Positions 46,065 to 57,147 of a stretch of DNA of 64,000 bases are shown in pieces. This stretch comes from Cordilura impudica (lineage: Eukaryota > Arthropoda > Insecta > Diptera > Scathophagidae), in assembly GCA_963682025.1 (NCBI GenBank), contig OY821518.1, forward strand, positions 148,855,442 through 148,919,441. Reading direction: 5' to 3'. The notes below the pieces were generated by a model that was not told where the DNA came from, did not search any database, and worked only from the letters and a program-made list of their open reading frames with translations. Positions within the stretch are counted from its first letter, which is position 1. Each line of letters starts with the position of its first letter. The position numbers and the translations under genes are program-made.

Positions 46065-46719
46065 GGGGTGGTAGGTTTTAAAACCTTTTTTGCATTTCTC
46101 TTTCTGAATGCACAACATGTCGAGAGTGTTGTGTCAAAATTTTAAGTAAATCAGAGCAAAACTTAAGAAGATACAGCGTTTCCAGCGACAGGCCTCATAA
46201 ATCATAGTATATACATAAATTCAAAGTCCGTCAACATCACAGCTCAAAATCTACTTAACCGACTCTTCTGCAATTTTAGACACTATATCTACACATAAAT
46301 CATCACGTAACCACGAAGGGTTTTATTTAATTCCATTTTCTTTCCCATTTTTTAACAACAAATTCCCGAAATTGTATAGAAAAAATCGTTTTTCACTTCA
46401 AAATGCTGCAAAAAAAAAAAAAGTTGAAAAAACTCTTTGTCACTACCACAAGAAACATATCACCTTTGAAACGCGTTCCGATTTTTTTATTTTACATGAT
46501 CCGGTAACGAGTTATGATGTTCACCGCAAAACAACAACGCCTCCGGAGATTCGCTGTCACGGACTTATTTATTAAAATTTTTAATTGAAATTTTTTCCAA
46601 AGATTCTTCAAATATTATGCTATAACGTATATATGAAATAAATAATCCAACATTATTCATATCTTCAAAAAAGAATTATGAATATACGACTTTTTTTAAC
46701 TTTTAAAACCTTACCCCCC
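46065..46719 (+). mobile_element. TTAA-type MITE, 655 bp
   Basis: Ends GGGGTGGTAGGTTTTAAAAC and the inverse of GGGGGGTAAGGTTTTAAAA. TTAA lies on each side (46061-46064 and 46720-46723). Block order matches copies at 66, 5506 and 52926. TTAA sites are used by piggyBac and Kolobok elements; the G-rich ends remind me of Kolobok, but there is no transposase here to decide. Confidence 0.85.
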
Positions 46720-46781
46720 TTAAGAAACTTTTAGGAACCTTGCTCTAAAACGTTTTTTTTCTATGCTATTCTATTTTTCTA

Positions 46782-47354
46782 CAATAAAATGGAGTTAGTT
46801 TATAGCGAACTCGGCGGGACCGGCCAAATTAGTTCCTTATAGACTAAGTTCGTTATAACCGTAGTATTTTTTGATTTGTCCGAAAGGTTTAAAAAGTTTT
46901 TTTTTTAGTTGAATAAGTTTATTTATTTTGGGGCATTTTAAAAAGTTATAAAACATAAATTAAATTGCTTAAAAGATACATATTAATTGTTTGTCTTAAT
47001 GAGACTAAAATTACCGAGCTTCTATCAAAATAAAATATTTTTTTGAAATCATTTAATATGAAAAACTCCTTATGTAAAGAAGCAGAAAGTCGAAAATCGA
47101 AGTTTTTGTTTTGTATTAAAATTAAATGAAAATAAAATTGAAATTAATTTTTTTAAATATATAAAATATACGAAATTTCTGTAATGGAAAAAAAAAATAT
47201 GTTTGTTAAAGTCAAAAGTTTGATATAACCACTGTTCGCTATAAGAGAAGCAATTTGTATTAAAAAATGTGATTAAAACTCTTGGGACCGAAGAAATTCT
47301 TCGCATAAACAAAAATTTATTACAATCAGGGTTCGTTATAAGCGAACTCCATTG
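46782..47354. mobile_element. pogo/Tigger-like MITE, 573 bp
   Basis: Ends CAATAAAATGGAGTTAGTTT and the inverse CAATGGAGTTCGCTTATAAC, with TA on both sides (46780-46781 and 47355-47356). TTATAACGAAC words near both ends are like those of Tigger-type elements. No coding sequence. Confidence 0.7.
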
Positions 47355-47396
47355 TATTAAATTTTAATAATTTTGGGAATCTCCAATCTCCTCACT

Positions 47397-47582
47397 TTAC
47401 CCGGCCTTCCCATGTTCAAGTCAAATTGATCACACATCCAATAGTCAAAAAATTGTTAAGCAACTGTCCCATTGAAAAATTGAAAGAGAGAATTGAAACG
47501 TATGATTTAGTAAAAAAGAGTAAAAAAGTGTGAGTGCATTACAACCTGAAAGCCAAAAATATAACGTGTGAAGGCCGGGTAA
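47397..47582. mobile_element. Short MITE with CCCGGCCTTC ends
   Basis: TTACCCGGCCTTC at the left and GAAGGCCGGGTAA at the right are exact inverses. The duplication is probably TA if TTA/TAA is split between target and end. About 186 bp. Confidence 0.65.
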
Positions 47583-47599
47583 TATCTTAAATATTTTTA

Positions 47600-47680
47600 T
47601 GCTGATCCCTGACTCTCTGACTGACTGACTGACTGACTGACTGACTGACTGACTGAGAGAGTGACTGATTCTGTAACGCT
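47600..47680 (+). repeat. GACT microsatellite, copy 2
   Basis: About ten GACT units between GCTGATCCCTGACTCTCT and GTGACTGATTCTGTAACGCT; related to 44452-44515. Confidence 0.85.
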
Positions 47681-47686
47681 GACCAA

Positions 47687-48011
47687 AAAATTATACGGTT
47701 CTAATTCCGAGGATTGATCTCGCTCCAACCGATACCACATTACCTTTCATATTATAACGCCGCCAGTTTCCAGTAATACTTGCATACTCAATTACCATAA
47801 ACAAGGCTCAAGGCCAATCATTTGATTACGTTGGCATTAATTTGGAGACCGCGGTATTTTCACACGGCCAACTGTATGTGGCTTTGCCACGATCAAAAGT
47901 TGCAAGCCAAGTTAAGATACGTATTCAATCGAACCCAAAGCAAAGAAAACTATTAAATGACCAACGATATTTCACACGAAATATAGTTTTTCAAGAGATT
48001 CTAAATTGAAA
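47687..48011 (+). pseudogene. Helitron helicase, C-terminal relic
   Basis: A continuous frame with one internal stop encodes the end of a Pif1-type helicase of Helitrons. RIDLAPTDTTLPF is followed by the stop in place of the usual N/S, then RRQFPVILAYSITINKAQGQ, SFDYVGINLETAVFSHGQLY and VALPRSKVASQVKI, the motif V/VI region. It ends with a stop after FQEILN. The Rep domain and helicase motifs I-IV are missing. The palindrome GGGCGCCTAGGCGCC at 48199-48213 could be the remnant of a Helitron 3' end. Confidence 0.9.
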
Positions 48012-48275
48012 AACTTTTTTGCCAAATATTTCTTATCTGTTTTGATACTTATGTATATAATTTCTACAAACACAATCTTTTTTCATATGTACATATGTAA
48101 CAATATAATTTTCAATTTACTACTATATTAAAAGGAATTTAATTTATTATAAATTTTTCGTGTATTTAAATTTAAACTGTTTTATTCATAATTTTTAAAC
48201 GGGCGCCTAGGCGCCACACAATCAAATCGTTCTTAAGTCGACTTAGGCGGTTATTGCTTGTGACCACAGATATAT

Positions 48276-48757
48276 TTTTTTTTTTTTTTTTGTTTTAGTG
48301 TTTTTTTTTTGCCATGCCAGGGTAGGTTAACATTAGCATTCTGTAATAAAATATTAACTGGTATTTATTTTGATATTTATTTGCATACTCTTTTTCGATT
48401 TCTTATATATTGGCTGATTAGTTTATTTTTTATTTCATTATACGTTCATAATAAAATTGTTTATTTATTTATCGGAAATTTAATAAATGTCTTATATTCA
48501 TAGAATTGAAATATACTCGTATTACATGAAAATTAAAATTATTTCTATATTCTTTGCTATGGTTTAATTAATCTTTATCAACTCAAAGATTTGATTAAAA
48601 CTCGCACATGGCCCAAAACAAATGTTTCATTTAATAAATGATGTCAACAACAACAAACAATTAATAATTGTCTGGTTTGACTATTAACAACAAAACTAAT
48701 TTCACTCGTATTACAATGTTATATTCATATTTCATCGCTCTGAAATTTATTTATTCA
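48276..48757. other. No gene recognised
   Basis: AT-rich; the 64-codon frame at 48309 is low complexity. Confidence 0.4.
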
Positions 48758-48922
48758 TACAGTAGCGAGCAAAAAAATGCAACGCTGGGTTATATGATCC
48801 TTAAATGTTTCTCTTTGATAATAACGGAATCCAATTCACCAATTCTTTTCTGTTCTTTTTCTGTTTTATTGTTTTCTACAGTTGTAGTAAAGTGGTTTAA
48901 GTTACTACATATATCTATATGT

Positions 48923-49164
48923 ATATCTGTGATCACAAGAGATAACCGCCTAAGTCGACTTAAGAACGATTTGAGTTTTGTATGCTATCATATTCTACTA
49001 ACAACGCTTTATATTTACATGAAATCCTCATTTCTCTAACACAGTTTTTTTAAAAGTTATTAATGAAAATATACTGACCTAAGTCGTAATGAAAGTATAA
49101 AAAGTTATTTTTCTCGAAAGCATGATTTTCGACTTAGGCAGTTAATGCGTGTGACCACTGATAT
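48923..49164. mobile_element. 242-bp MITE related to the ends of 44375-48275
   Basis: The left end ATATCTGTGATCACAAGAGA continues CCGCCTAAGTCGACTTAAGA, like the right end of the 3.9-kb segment. The right end (inverted) reads ATATCAGTGGTCACACGCAT and continues into CGAAAATCATGCTTTCGAGA, like its left end. It is the expected shape of an internal-deletion derivative. It is nested in the Tc1 relic. Confidence 0.75.
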
Positions 49165-49194
49165 TTATATCTAACGAAAAAATTATTTTTTCTT

Positions 49195-50030
49195 ATTTAA
49201 TGAAATAAAGTTTTATATATAAATAAGTTACTATATCTAAATAAGTTTAACGAATAATTTTTTTTGTCGTTATTTAATGAATAAGTACTAATTCTATGCA
49301 AGCAAAAAATATGCAACTGCTTGTATTTAAAAATGTTTGTAAAAATTAAATTGTCATTTCTTATAGAACTGTACTTAAAAGTAATATTTTGTATCGTAGC
49401 CACTGTTTTTTATTACCGCTTGTAATCAAGAAGGCATAGAATCAACAAATGATATGATGGTGTTAAGGGATATTTTGTTCCACTCAAATTTAAAAATTTA
49501 TTTTAATTCATTTAGATTAGAAGGTTGGTGTTGAAAACCAATGTGTGCTTGGGATCGTTATAATGTTGGAATATACTCTCAGGGGGCATTTTATTTTTCG
49601 AAGATGGGGAAGCATGTGTTGTCCAAAATCGAATTTAATCCCTTAGATTTTGATCAATGGACCGACTCCGTCAAAGGAGAAATCACTTATATTTATGTGG
49701 CATATAATTAATGATTCCATTTTAAACATATCACTTCTTACCCCACACATAACTGATCCTCCATGTTTGACTGATATCTAGGAGAATATCTTTGTTAATA
49801 ATTTTTGCTTTCGTTGTTCCACAAGACCTTAGCCCACTGTTCACTTCACCAATACTGATACCGTTTCGCAAATTCGAGGTACACTCCTTTGTTGACTCTA
49901 TTAATGATTTTGCTTCATTTAATCACGCAACCACTACCTGATTTGCTTTCTACACTTTTTCTCAAGTGGAATCGAGATGTTATATAGAATATAGTGGATT
50001 TATTTACACTTAAGCTTTAAAACTTTAATA
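49195..50030 (-). pseudogene. Tc1-like transposase relic
   Basis: On the minus strand, in mixed frames: EQWAKVLWNNESKNY, with N in place of the first catalytic D; PPESIFQHYNDPKHT, with the second acid region; and a long degenerate C-terminus. The third acid is not recognisable. Stops and shifts are abundant. Confidence 0.7.
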
Positions 50031-50171
50031 ATAGCTATTTTGCTATCAGTTGACAACTGTTTCTAATATAAAATTTGTATTGTACAAATTTTTTAAGAAA
50101 ATTCCAATGGGAAAGCAATAATTTACTTTCTTTTACCGTTAATTCATTACGTTGAATTTTTTTGTTCGCTA

Positions 50172-51041
50172 AAATTTTTCAATTTTTTAATAAAATAAAA
50201 ATATTCAACTTTGTGTAATAGAAACTAAAAAGGAATGATGTAATTTGTATACTCTCAAATAAAAGAATAAACAGCCAGAAGAAGGGATGAATTGGTTATC
50301 GTTATTTTGAAAAAGATGCGTTCAAAGAACATGTGGGCCAACGTTGAATGTTTTATGCTCGCAACTGTATGTGCATATTTTCCACTAGACATACAAAATT
50401 CAATGCCAAGTGTAAACATTTTAAATTAAAAAAAAAAACATATGTACATACATACATATTTATATTAACATTTTTCTTGCGTTGAACTGACGACTCAAAA
50501 ATCTACTAAAGTGGCGAAATGAATTAACAAATATTTTTATTGAACAATATGGATCACGTTATTTGTAAAATAATTACATTTTAAGAAGAAAATTAATAAA
50601 TTAAATTACATTGGAAAATATAAAGTCATCAAAGCATAAATCAAGATAATTATAGAGGAATGAAAAAATGCAAAAATTAGATACAATAAACAATATTGGC
50701 CAAAAAATTTTATGAATATAAAAGAGCTTGCCAGAACATTGCTCTCATATAAGGCACCCTCTCGACATCTACTCATATCTTTCTAAATACATAAATAAAA
50801 ATAAGAAAAATTGTTGTTCGGTGTTCGGATTGCGCACATAAAAATTGTAACATAAATTAATAGCAATAACTTTTGAACGAAATAAGCGATTTTATTAAAA
50901 ATTCAAGTAAATGTATGTTATTTGAATTAATGCCAAATTTATTGTTTCGTCTCAGTTTTTCTGTAATAACTCTCATAAGCGCTTTCATAGTACTTTCAGT
51001 GATCCTTTTGCTGTTTATTTACATTTACATATGTATATAGT
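50172..51041. other. No gene recognised
   Basis: AT-rich without coding pattern. Confidence 0.4.
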
Positions 51042-51044
51042 TTA

Positions 51045-51458
51045 AGGCCCATTTACACGATACCACTCAGTCGTATGATTTTTTTAAATAAAAATCCGAT
51101 GAAATTCACTTTATGACAGAGTTGTACCGACTTTATTTCTGCATATTTTGGCCATTTACACCATCACACTCAAGTCTTATGAAAACAGCTGTTAAGAATA
51201 ACAAATTTATTTTGAAATTTCCACTTTCTTTGCTTTTGTTTACCTTTTTTTTTTTTAATACATATTACCAAAAAAAAAAACACAACTCTGGTCCGATGAA
51301 AATTGCAAGTTTTTAGAAATGTTTCTAAAACCATCGGACTTCGAAAATAAAATTCTACAGACTATGAATTTCATAACATAAGCTTTTTACATGACTTTTT
51401 CATAATACTCAAATTATTGACAGGTCGCATTACACGGTGTGATAGTCTAAATTGGCCT
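51045..51458. mobile_element. MITE with TTA duplication, 414 bp
   Basis: The left end AGGCCCATTTACAC and the right end (inverted) AGGCCAATTTAGAC. TTA at 51042-51044 and 51459-51461. TTA fits a Harbinger-type origin. A second CCATTTACACCATC copy at 51151 and a CATCGGACTT word near 51334 lie inside. Confidence 0.65.
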
Positions 51459-51461
51459 TTA

Positions 51462-52555
51462 GAGGCATTGCGTTGCTGGGGTCGGAGAGAAGTAAGTTCA
51501 GGTGTTAATTGCAAAGTTTATCTTTTTCTAAAAAATAAAGTTCATAGATTCAAAATGATCTTCATGGGCTAATGCAAAAAACAGTATGCAGAATTTGTTT
51601 GTTTGATTGTTTCATCCATTTTCTTTGTTTATTCACATACAAATTAAAATAAAATCAAAACAAATCAGTTTTGTTTATTTTGCTGTGCCATATTCGTTAT
51701 TCGACTACTTTTACTACCACGTGGAACAAATATGCGTAAAAATTATTCTTTTCTACTTTTATCATTTGTTTACAAATATTTTTTATTCCTTTGTTTTTTT
51801 TTTCTTTATAAATTAAAATAATTCCTCATATAAAAGAAAATAAATTAAATATTCTTCAATTACCGAGTAGATAATTTATTTACTTTATTCATAACTACCA
51901 ACAAATTGACAACTAAAGAGGGCTAGTGTTGACATCATAAAACTATAAAACAAATGAAACGTTTATGAATTAGACCGTAATAACATAAGAAAAACATATT
52001 TCATCATATTTTAAAAGGCTAATAAAGAAAATTTTAAATTTTTATTAAGTGAAAATTTATGTTATGGTTTCATCGTGCTCAAAGCTAAGCACATTTATAT
52101 ACCCTCATAAAATTTGATTATGATCGAACGTCAGCTAGGCTAGTTCTCCTAAGACCATACCAATCATGTTGTCGCGTTTTCATATGAGTTGGAATGCGTT
52201 CTGCAAATCGAGAAAGTTAAACTTTTAAAATTTTTTTCATTACCATTGTCCTCTGCAGAGGACATTATTAAAATATGATCCTGTAGATAGTAAATCTTGC
52301 TTGTACGATATTTTTTATCATTATTTTTAATATTGAATCTTTTTTCTTTCAGAACGCTTTTTAAATTCTTATATACGATCGAAGAGTGGTTGGCACCACT
52401 CTTTGAATAAATTCTGAGTCCCAATGCAGCGCTGACGACATGGCGAGCAATTGGCCCCATTCAAGTATTCAATGACCAACCTGTAACATCTATGCCATAT
52501 TGGGCGGCTACGAACAGCGTTTGACTTTATGTGAAGAGCGGCTGATATTGATCTT
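51462..52555. other. No supported gene
   Basis: AT-rich. A minus-strand frame at 52164-52460 (98 codons, GPIARHVVSAALGLRIYSKS) has a fairly protein-like start, but I cannot place it. Confidence 0.3.
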
Positions 52556-52925
52556 TTAGAAGGCGACGGGAAATCACTGAAGTACGAAATTCCCTAGTAA
52601 ATGACATGCAGAACAGAAATAATCAATGGCCTTCAGTCTCCGGCAATACGAGGGTGCTAAGAATCCCCGGAGGTTAAACCAAACATTCAATTAACTTAGC
52701 TACATAAAATGTACGTAGCCTATATGAAAGCTATTGAATATCGTGAAAGAAATAAAAATATTGCAGATCGACATTCTTGGTATTACTGAAACCTGGCTGC
52801 CAAATTCAGGCAAATGGGAATTGGGTGCTACAACTGTATACTAATGTATGTTAAGAGGAGTGTGACGGATATTATACCAATTTCCGATAGGATTATGCTA
52901 ATGAAATTAGATGCGAAACCCTTAA

Positions 52926-53420
52926 GGGCGGGGTAGGGTTTTAAAACCTTTTCAAGTAAATCGGAGCAAAAAATACAGTGTTTCAAGCGACCTGCCCTCA
53001 TACGGTATATCGTATATGTTAAACACATTAAATCGATTTTCTTGCAAACAACATTTTTGTAATCCGTGAATATCACAACTCAAAATCTACTTGACCAATC
53101 CTTTTGAAATTTTATACACTATTTCTACACATAAATCAACAGGTAATCAGGGAGAGTTTTTCTTTTAACAATTTTTCCCATTCACCGAAATTTTATAGCA
53201 AAAACCGTGTTATTCACTTTAAAATGCTGCCAAAAATAATAAAAAAAAAAAAAATATAAACAAACTCTTCCTGATTACCTAGGGAACATATAATCTTTTA
53301 AACGCATTTCGATTTCTTTTTTTGCTTCAGTAACGAGTTATGATGTTCACCGCATAACAACTTTTTTTCGATAAAATCATAAAAAGACGCCTTTTTCGCC
53401 TTTAAAACCTTACCCCGCCC
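52926..53420 (+). mobile_element. TTAA-type MITE, 495 bp, inside the RTE endonuclease
   Basis: Ends GGGCGGGGTAGGGTTTTAAA and the inverse of GGGCGGGGTAAGGTTTTAAA. TTAA at 52922-52925 and 53421-53424. A shorter member of the family also found at 66, 5506 and 46065. Removing it with one TTAA leaves the host frame intact (AKP then LIQSYAPT). Confidence 0.95.
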
Positions 53421-54709
53421 TTAATACAGAGTTATGCTCCTACCACAGCACATTGGTCATATTTTGGATTTTTTGGCATTAAGTCCAAAAAAATTTTGAT
53501 CTAGCTGCTTTTATAGTGAAGTTATAGCCTTTCAAAGTCGACATTTGCATTAAGCATGTGTTTTTGTATTTGTTGCAGATAAAAATTGCCTAAGTTTGAG
53601 TTGCTGTAACTTTTTTGTTTTTCAATAAAAATATATATATTTTTTTTTTTGAATAATAAAGTTCTTCTATTAAGAAAATAATGGCTTTTTAGAGAAGCTT
53701 TAAAATTAATACCGATAAAGAAACCAGGAGCTAAACTTATATTGGATCACCTAGGCACACCAAATCCTTACCTCTACAAGGAGGAGTAGTGTTTCCCCAT
53801 TCTAAATTACCATAGTCTATTCCCCTTTTTTCTCCCTTTTTCCCGCAAAGGGGATTTTTTGAGACTGCTAATTTTTTTTCCAATATTTTTCGTGTTTTTT
53901 TGTATGCAGACCGCTACAAATTTTTTACCGGTTTTTAAAATTGTTCATCAAAAACTCATGCAAAAACGACCAGATCGGGCAATATTTTCACAAGGTACCC
54001 GAAGTCGTTAATTTTCATGCTTTTCGAAAGTTTCATATGTGGTTTCCAAAGACGGCTACGTTTGATGTATGTAAAATGTATTTTATGTCCTGCTTGTTAA
54101 CGAAAAATGGAAACGTCAAAGGAAGCAAAACAAAACAATGTATTTAAAGCTTGATAGCCGTTATTGACATAGAATTTTGATTTGTGCAAGCGACGTTTTT
54201 TCTATTTTGAAAAATTCTATAATTTGTGAAATCCTGTAATTTGAAAATATTCAAAACAATCCACAATTGTACATTATGGATAAAAGTCGTCAAGGTAAAG
54301 AAAGAAAGATAAATACGTCTATATTTTCTTATTTTTGCCTTTCTTAAAAAAATTGTTTTGTTGTTACTTCTTAAAGGAACCATAAGAATCCGTAACGCAG
54401 AGTTGTATTCAATTTGGAAACAGAATTGCAAGTCAAGTTGCAAACAACAGCATATAGCCGTCCGTGATTTGTTTGTAGCTACTATAAACAGTGAAGTTTC
54501 TAAAAAAAATATGCTGAAGATTTGTAAAAAAGCAGAAACGTGGTGCAAAAACGTGGAACTTCGATGGCAGAAAGTGGGTGGAAGAGAAACGAACGAACTT
54601 AAAAAAAAATTTTTGCAGAGTGGCTTAGTGAAGACACGGTTATCCAAACAAGAAAACAGCCAGTTAGTGGACGACCAAAATTGTCTTTTAAAGAGAAGTC
54701 AGTAAGAGC

Positions 54710-57147
54710 TAGGCTTGCCACATCCCAAAACCCAGCCAGCTTGACACTAAGCTCAAGTAAGCTGGATTTCAAACAAATATCTTGACAAATAATATTACTC
54801 ATTCGTATAAAACAGCTAAATTTTATTTAAAAAAAAAACAAGAAAAACATAAAAAATTATAGAAAAACTTAGAAAAACAAAAACGTAACAATTACAATTC
54901 AGTCTCTGTCAAATAATATAAACATCTTACATCTTACAAGTTATTTACATCGTAGTAATGCTTTAAGTTAATTTTTCCACACTAGTTCTGTTCCTTTGGG
55001 CGTTAAAAAAATTTTGAAAACTTTTTACAATTTTCATCAAAATTTTGTCTTATTAATAGTTCAGCCATTATAAAGTCAAATGACATTATATTCTTTTTTT
55101 TAGAATATAAATTTCTTAATATGCTAAACGTTATTTCACAGAAAGCGTTACTGATTGGAATAGACAAAATAAATGAGATCAATTTAAATATATTAATTAA
55201 GTTATTTTTATCACATTTTTTTAAAAAGTAAGACCATATTTTATCAATCGGAATATCTTTTGGCAATTGATCAAACACTTCTGGAAGACAGCAATAATCT
55301 GTAAATAACATGTTGTTGTCAATAGAATTGGATATCGGATTGGATAAAAATTGATTTACTTCTAATTTGAATGTTTGAATATCATTATTTGAAACTTTTT
55401 TTAAAGTAACCAAAACTTTACTTTCATAAAACCCATCTTTTCTTCGGCTTTGAAGTTTATTCATAAGTTTACTCATTATGCTGCGAGTTTCCACTATTGT
55501 GCAAGAATCATTTTCAAGTGCTAATATAGCTGAATGGAATTCATGCATTACATTATGAATGAAATACAAATATGCATCTGATAATTCTTCAGAAGTGCAT
55601 TCTTCATCCTCATTATTTAGTTCAGTATCTGAAATTCCATATGATACAAATTCCCAGATAACTTTTCTGCAGTTGTTTTTTCCTTTTTGCAAAAAATACC
55701 TTTTATCTGCATGCCAAGAATGTAATAATTGGTCAATTTCGGGCAAGAGGGAAAGCCATCGTGTGGGAACATGCCGAAGTAGATGTTTGTATTCGATGCA
55801 TGCAAACTCAAAGCATTCCCTTAACCTTTCGTATGATAAAGCTGATGAGCTAAATTTATTGAAAGTTTTAATCACAATGTTTTCAATATCAACAGATAAA
55901 GCATTTAAAGCACTTTTGATACAGTTGTTTATTACATGGCAATTGGAATTTGCCTTTATAATTTTCTGGTTTACATCTTTAAGTTTTTTAAACACGGAAT
56001 TATGAACACCGTAATTTACTGCCGCGTTATCAGCACTGTATGCTGTAATTTGCTGAATGTTAAGATTATTTTCCTTTGTTATTCTTAAGATATTGCCAAA
56101 AAAATGTCTTTAGAAGCCTTTGGTTCTTCATAAAAATCCAAAATTTTCTGATGTATTCCTGTTTCAGCATCGAAATATTGAACGGCATATGGATATGTTT
56201 TCACATTCCAATATTTGATGTGTCCCTGCTTATTGAAAAGACAAAACTTTCTTTTAATGCATAAGCTGTTTTTTCTTGTGCCAATACGTTTCATGTTATA
56301 GCTGCTGCTTTAGTACGACCACAATATATTTTACTAGCAATTTTACTGTCGCAAAATATAGTAGAACTTAATTTGATTTGGCAGTCTAAGCTGTTGTAAC
56401 TAAGCCCTTGAAAAACGCACATGGATATGTTTGAATCCTCTTTTGGAACAACAAAGTTTATCATGCTGTGTGACAATTTTTGAGACAGTACTAATTTGAT
56501 ATGTCGTTTTGCTTGGATATGTTTCTGTAATACTCGGCTTCTTTCATATTTTATAGAAATATCAATTTGGCATAATATACAAAATGCTGTATAATCATCG
56601 TTTTTATCCATGTGCAATATTTTTCTTCTTCAATCCATCTGTCGCAGAATGTTGTATATCTAACCTTTTTTGAAGGTCGAGCATGTTCGTTATTTTCCAT
56701 GGTAAATGGACAACAGAAGGCTCAATATATTATTCTATAAATAAAATTATATTAAATTTCTTAAACAAATATAAAATTAAATAATTTAAACTTACTATTT
56801 ATATCAACAAAACAATTCCAATCACCTGTTTAATGCTGTACATTTTTTAGTGTTGGGCAAAATGTTGTGTATGGGGGGGAATTGCAAGTGTTGGCACTTT
56901 TTAAGTTAACTATTAAAATGAATTATGGGTTTTGGGAAAAACTATAAGAATCAGTGTTGGGGTTTGGTGGTTAAACAATTGATGATACATTTTTTTAATA
57001 TTACATTTTTAAAATTTTAAAAATTAAAAATAAACTTTAAAACGCGAACAAGTGTTTTTGCTTGACAAAATAAATTTTATCTTGACACTTGACAAGACCT
57101 AAAAAATCTTGACAATCAAGCTCATTCCAGGCCATGTGGTAACCCTA
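54710..57147 (-). mobile_element. hAT element, 2438 bp
   Basis: Ends TAGGCTTGCCACAT and the inverse of TAGGGTTACCACAT. The 8-bp sequence GTAAGAGC flanks both sides (54702-54709 and 57148-57155). Just inside both ends, CTTGACA and TTGACAAG words recur (54750-54790 and 57060-57120), probably subterminal repeats. A hAT transposase lies on the minus strand. It splits the transposase gene of the enclosing element. Confidence 0.95.
55003..56700 (-). pseudogene. hAT transposase with BED finger, three or so frameshifts
   Basis: ATG at 56700-56698 opens MENNEHARPSKKVRY; a shift at an A run near 56600 leads to the BED-type zinc finger, FCILCQIDISIKYERSRVLQ followed by KHIQAKRH. FSISRDTSN (catalytic D position) and SADNAA lie in the next frames near 56230 and 56040. 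The 330-codon frame 55003-55995 holds the helical insertion domain, with CEFACIEYKHLLR-like sequence and VPTRWLSLLPEIDQLL, and the C-terminal dimerisation region FCEITFSILRNLYSKKKN. That last region is the hAT hallmark; its usual SNAxxER appears as SNAFCEI, so the ER/W part is altered. Confidence 0.9.

Larger units (their letters stand above)
44375..48275. mobile_element. 3.9-kb segment bounded by matching inverted ends
   Basis: The left end reads ATATATCTGTGCTCACAAGC; the right end is its inverse, ATATATCTGTGGTCACAAGC. Both continue AATAACCGCCTAA. Further in, the two ends differ: the left has ATCATGCTTTCGAGAAAA, the right ACTTAAGAACGATTTG. The MITE at 48923-49164 has exactly these two end types, swapped in orientation, so the pair very likely marks a real element. 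Its interior holds four other MITEs and a Helitron relic; I found no transposase of its own. Confidence 0.6.
48760..50171 (-). mobile_element. Tc1-like element with worn ends, 1.4 kb
   Basis: The left end CAGTAGCGAGCAAAAAAATG follows a TA (48758-48759). A worn inverse, CGTTGAATTTTTTTGTTCGC, is at 50153-50170. A transposase relic lies between on the minus strand and a 242-bp MITE is nested at 48923-49164. Confidence 0.7.

Noticed and set aside
54144..54647. A 167-codon minus-strand frame
   Set aside because: It is the antisense shadow of the first part of the unnamed transposase, whose plus-strand frame matches the family.
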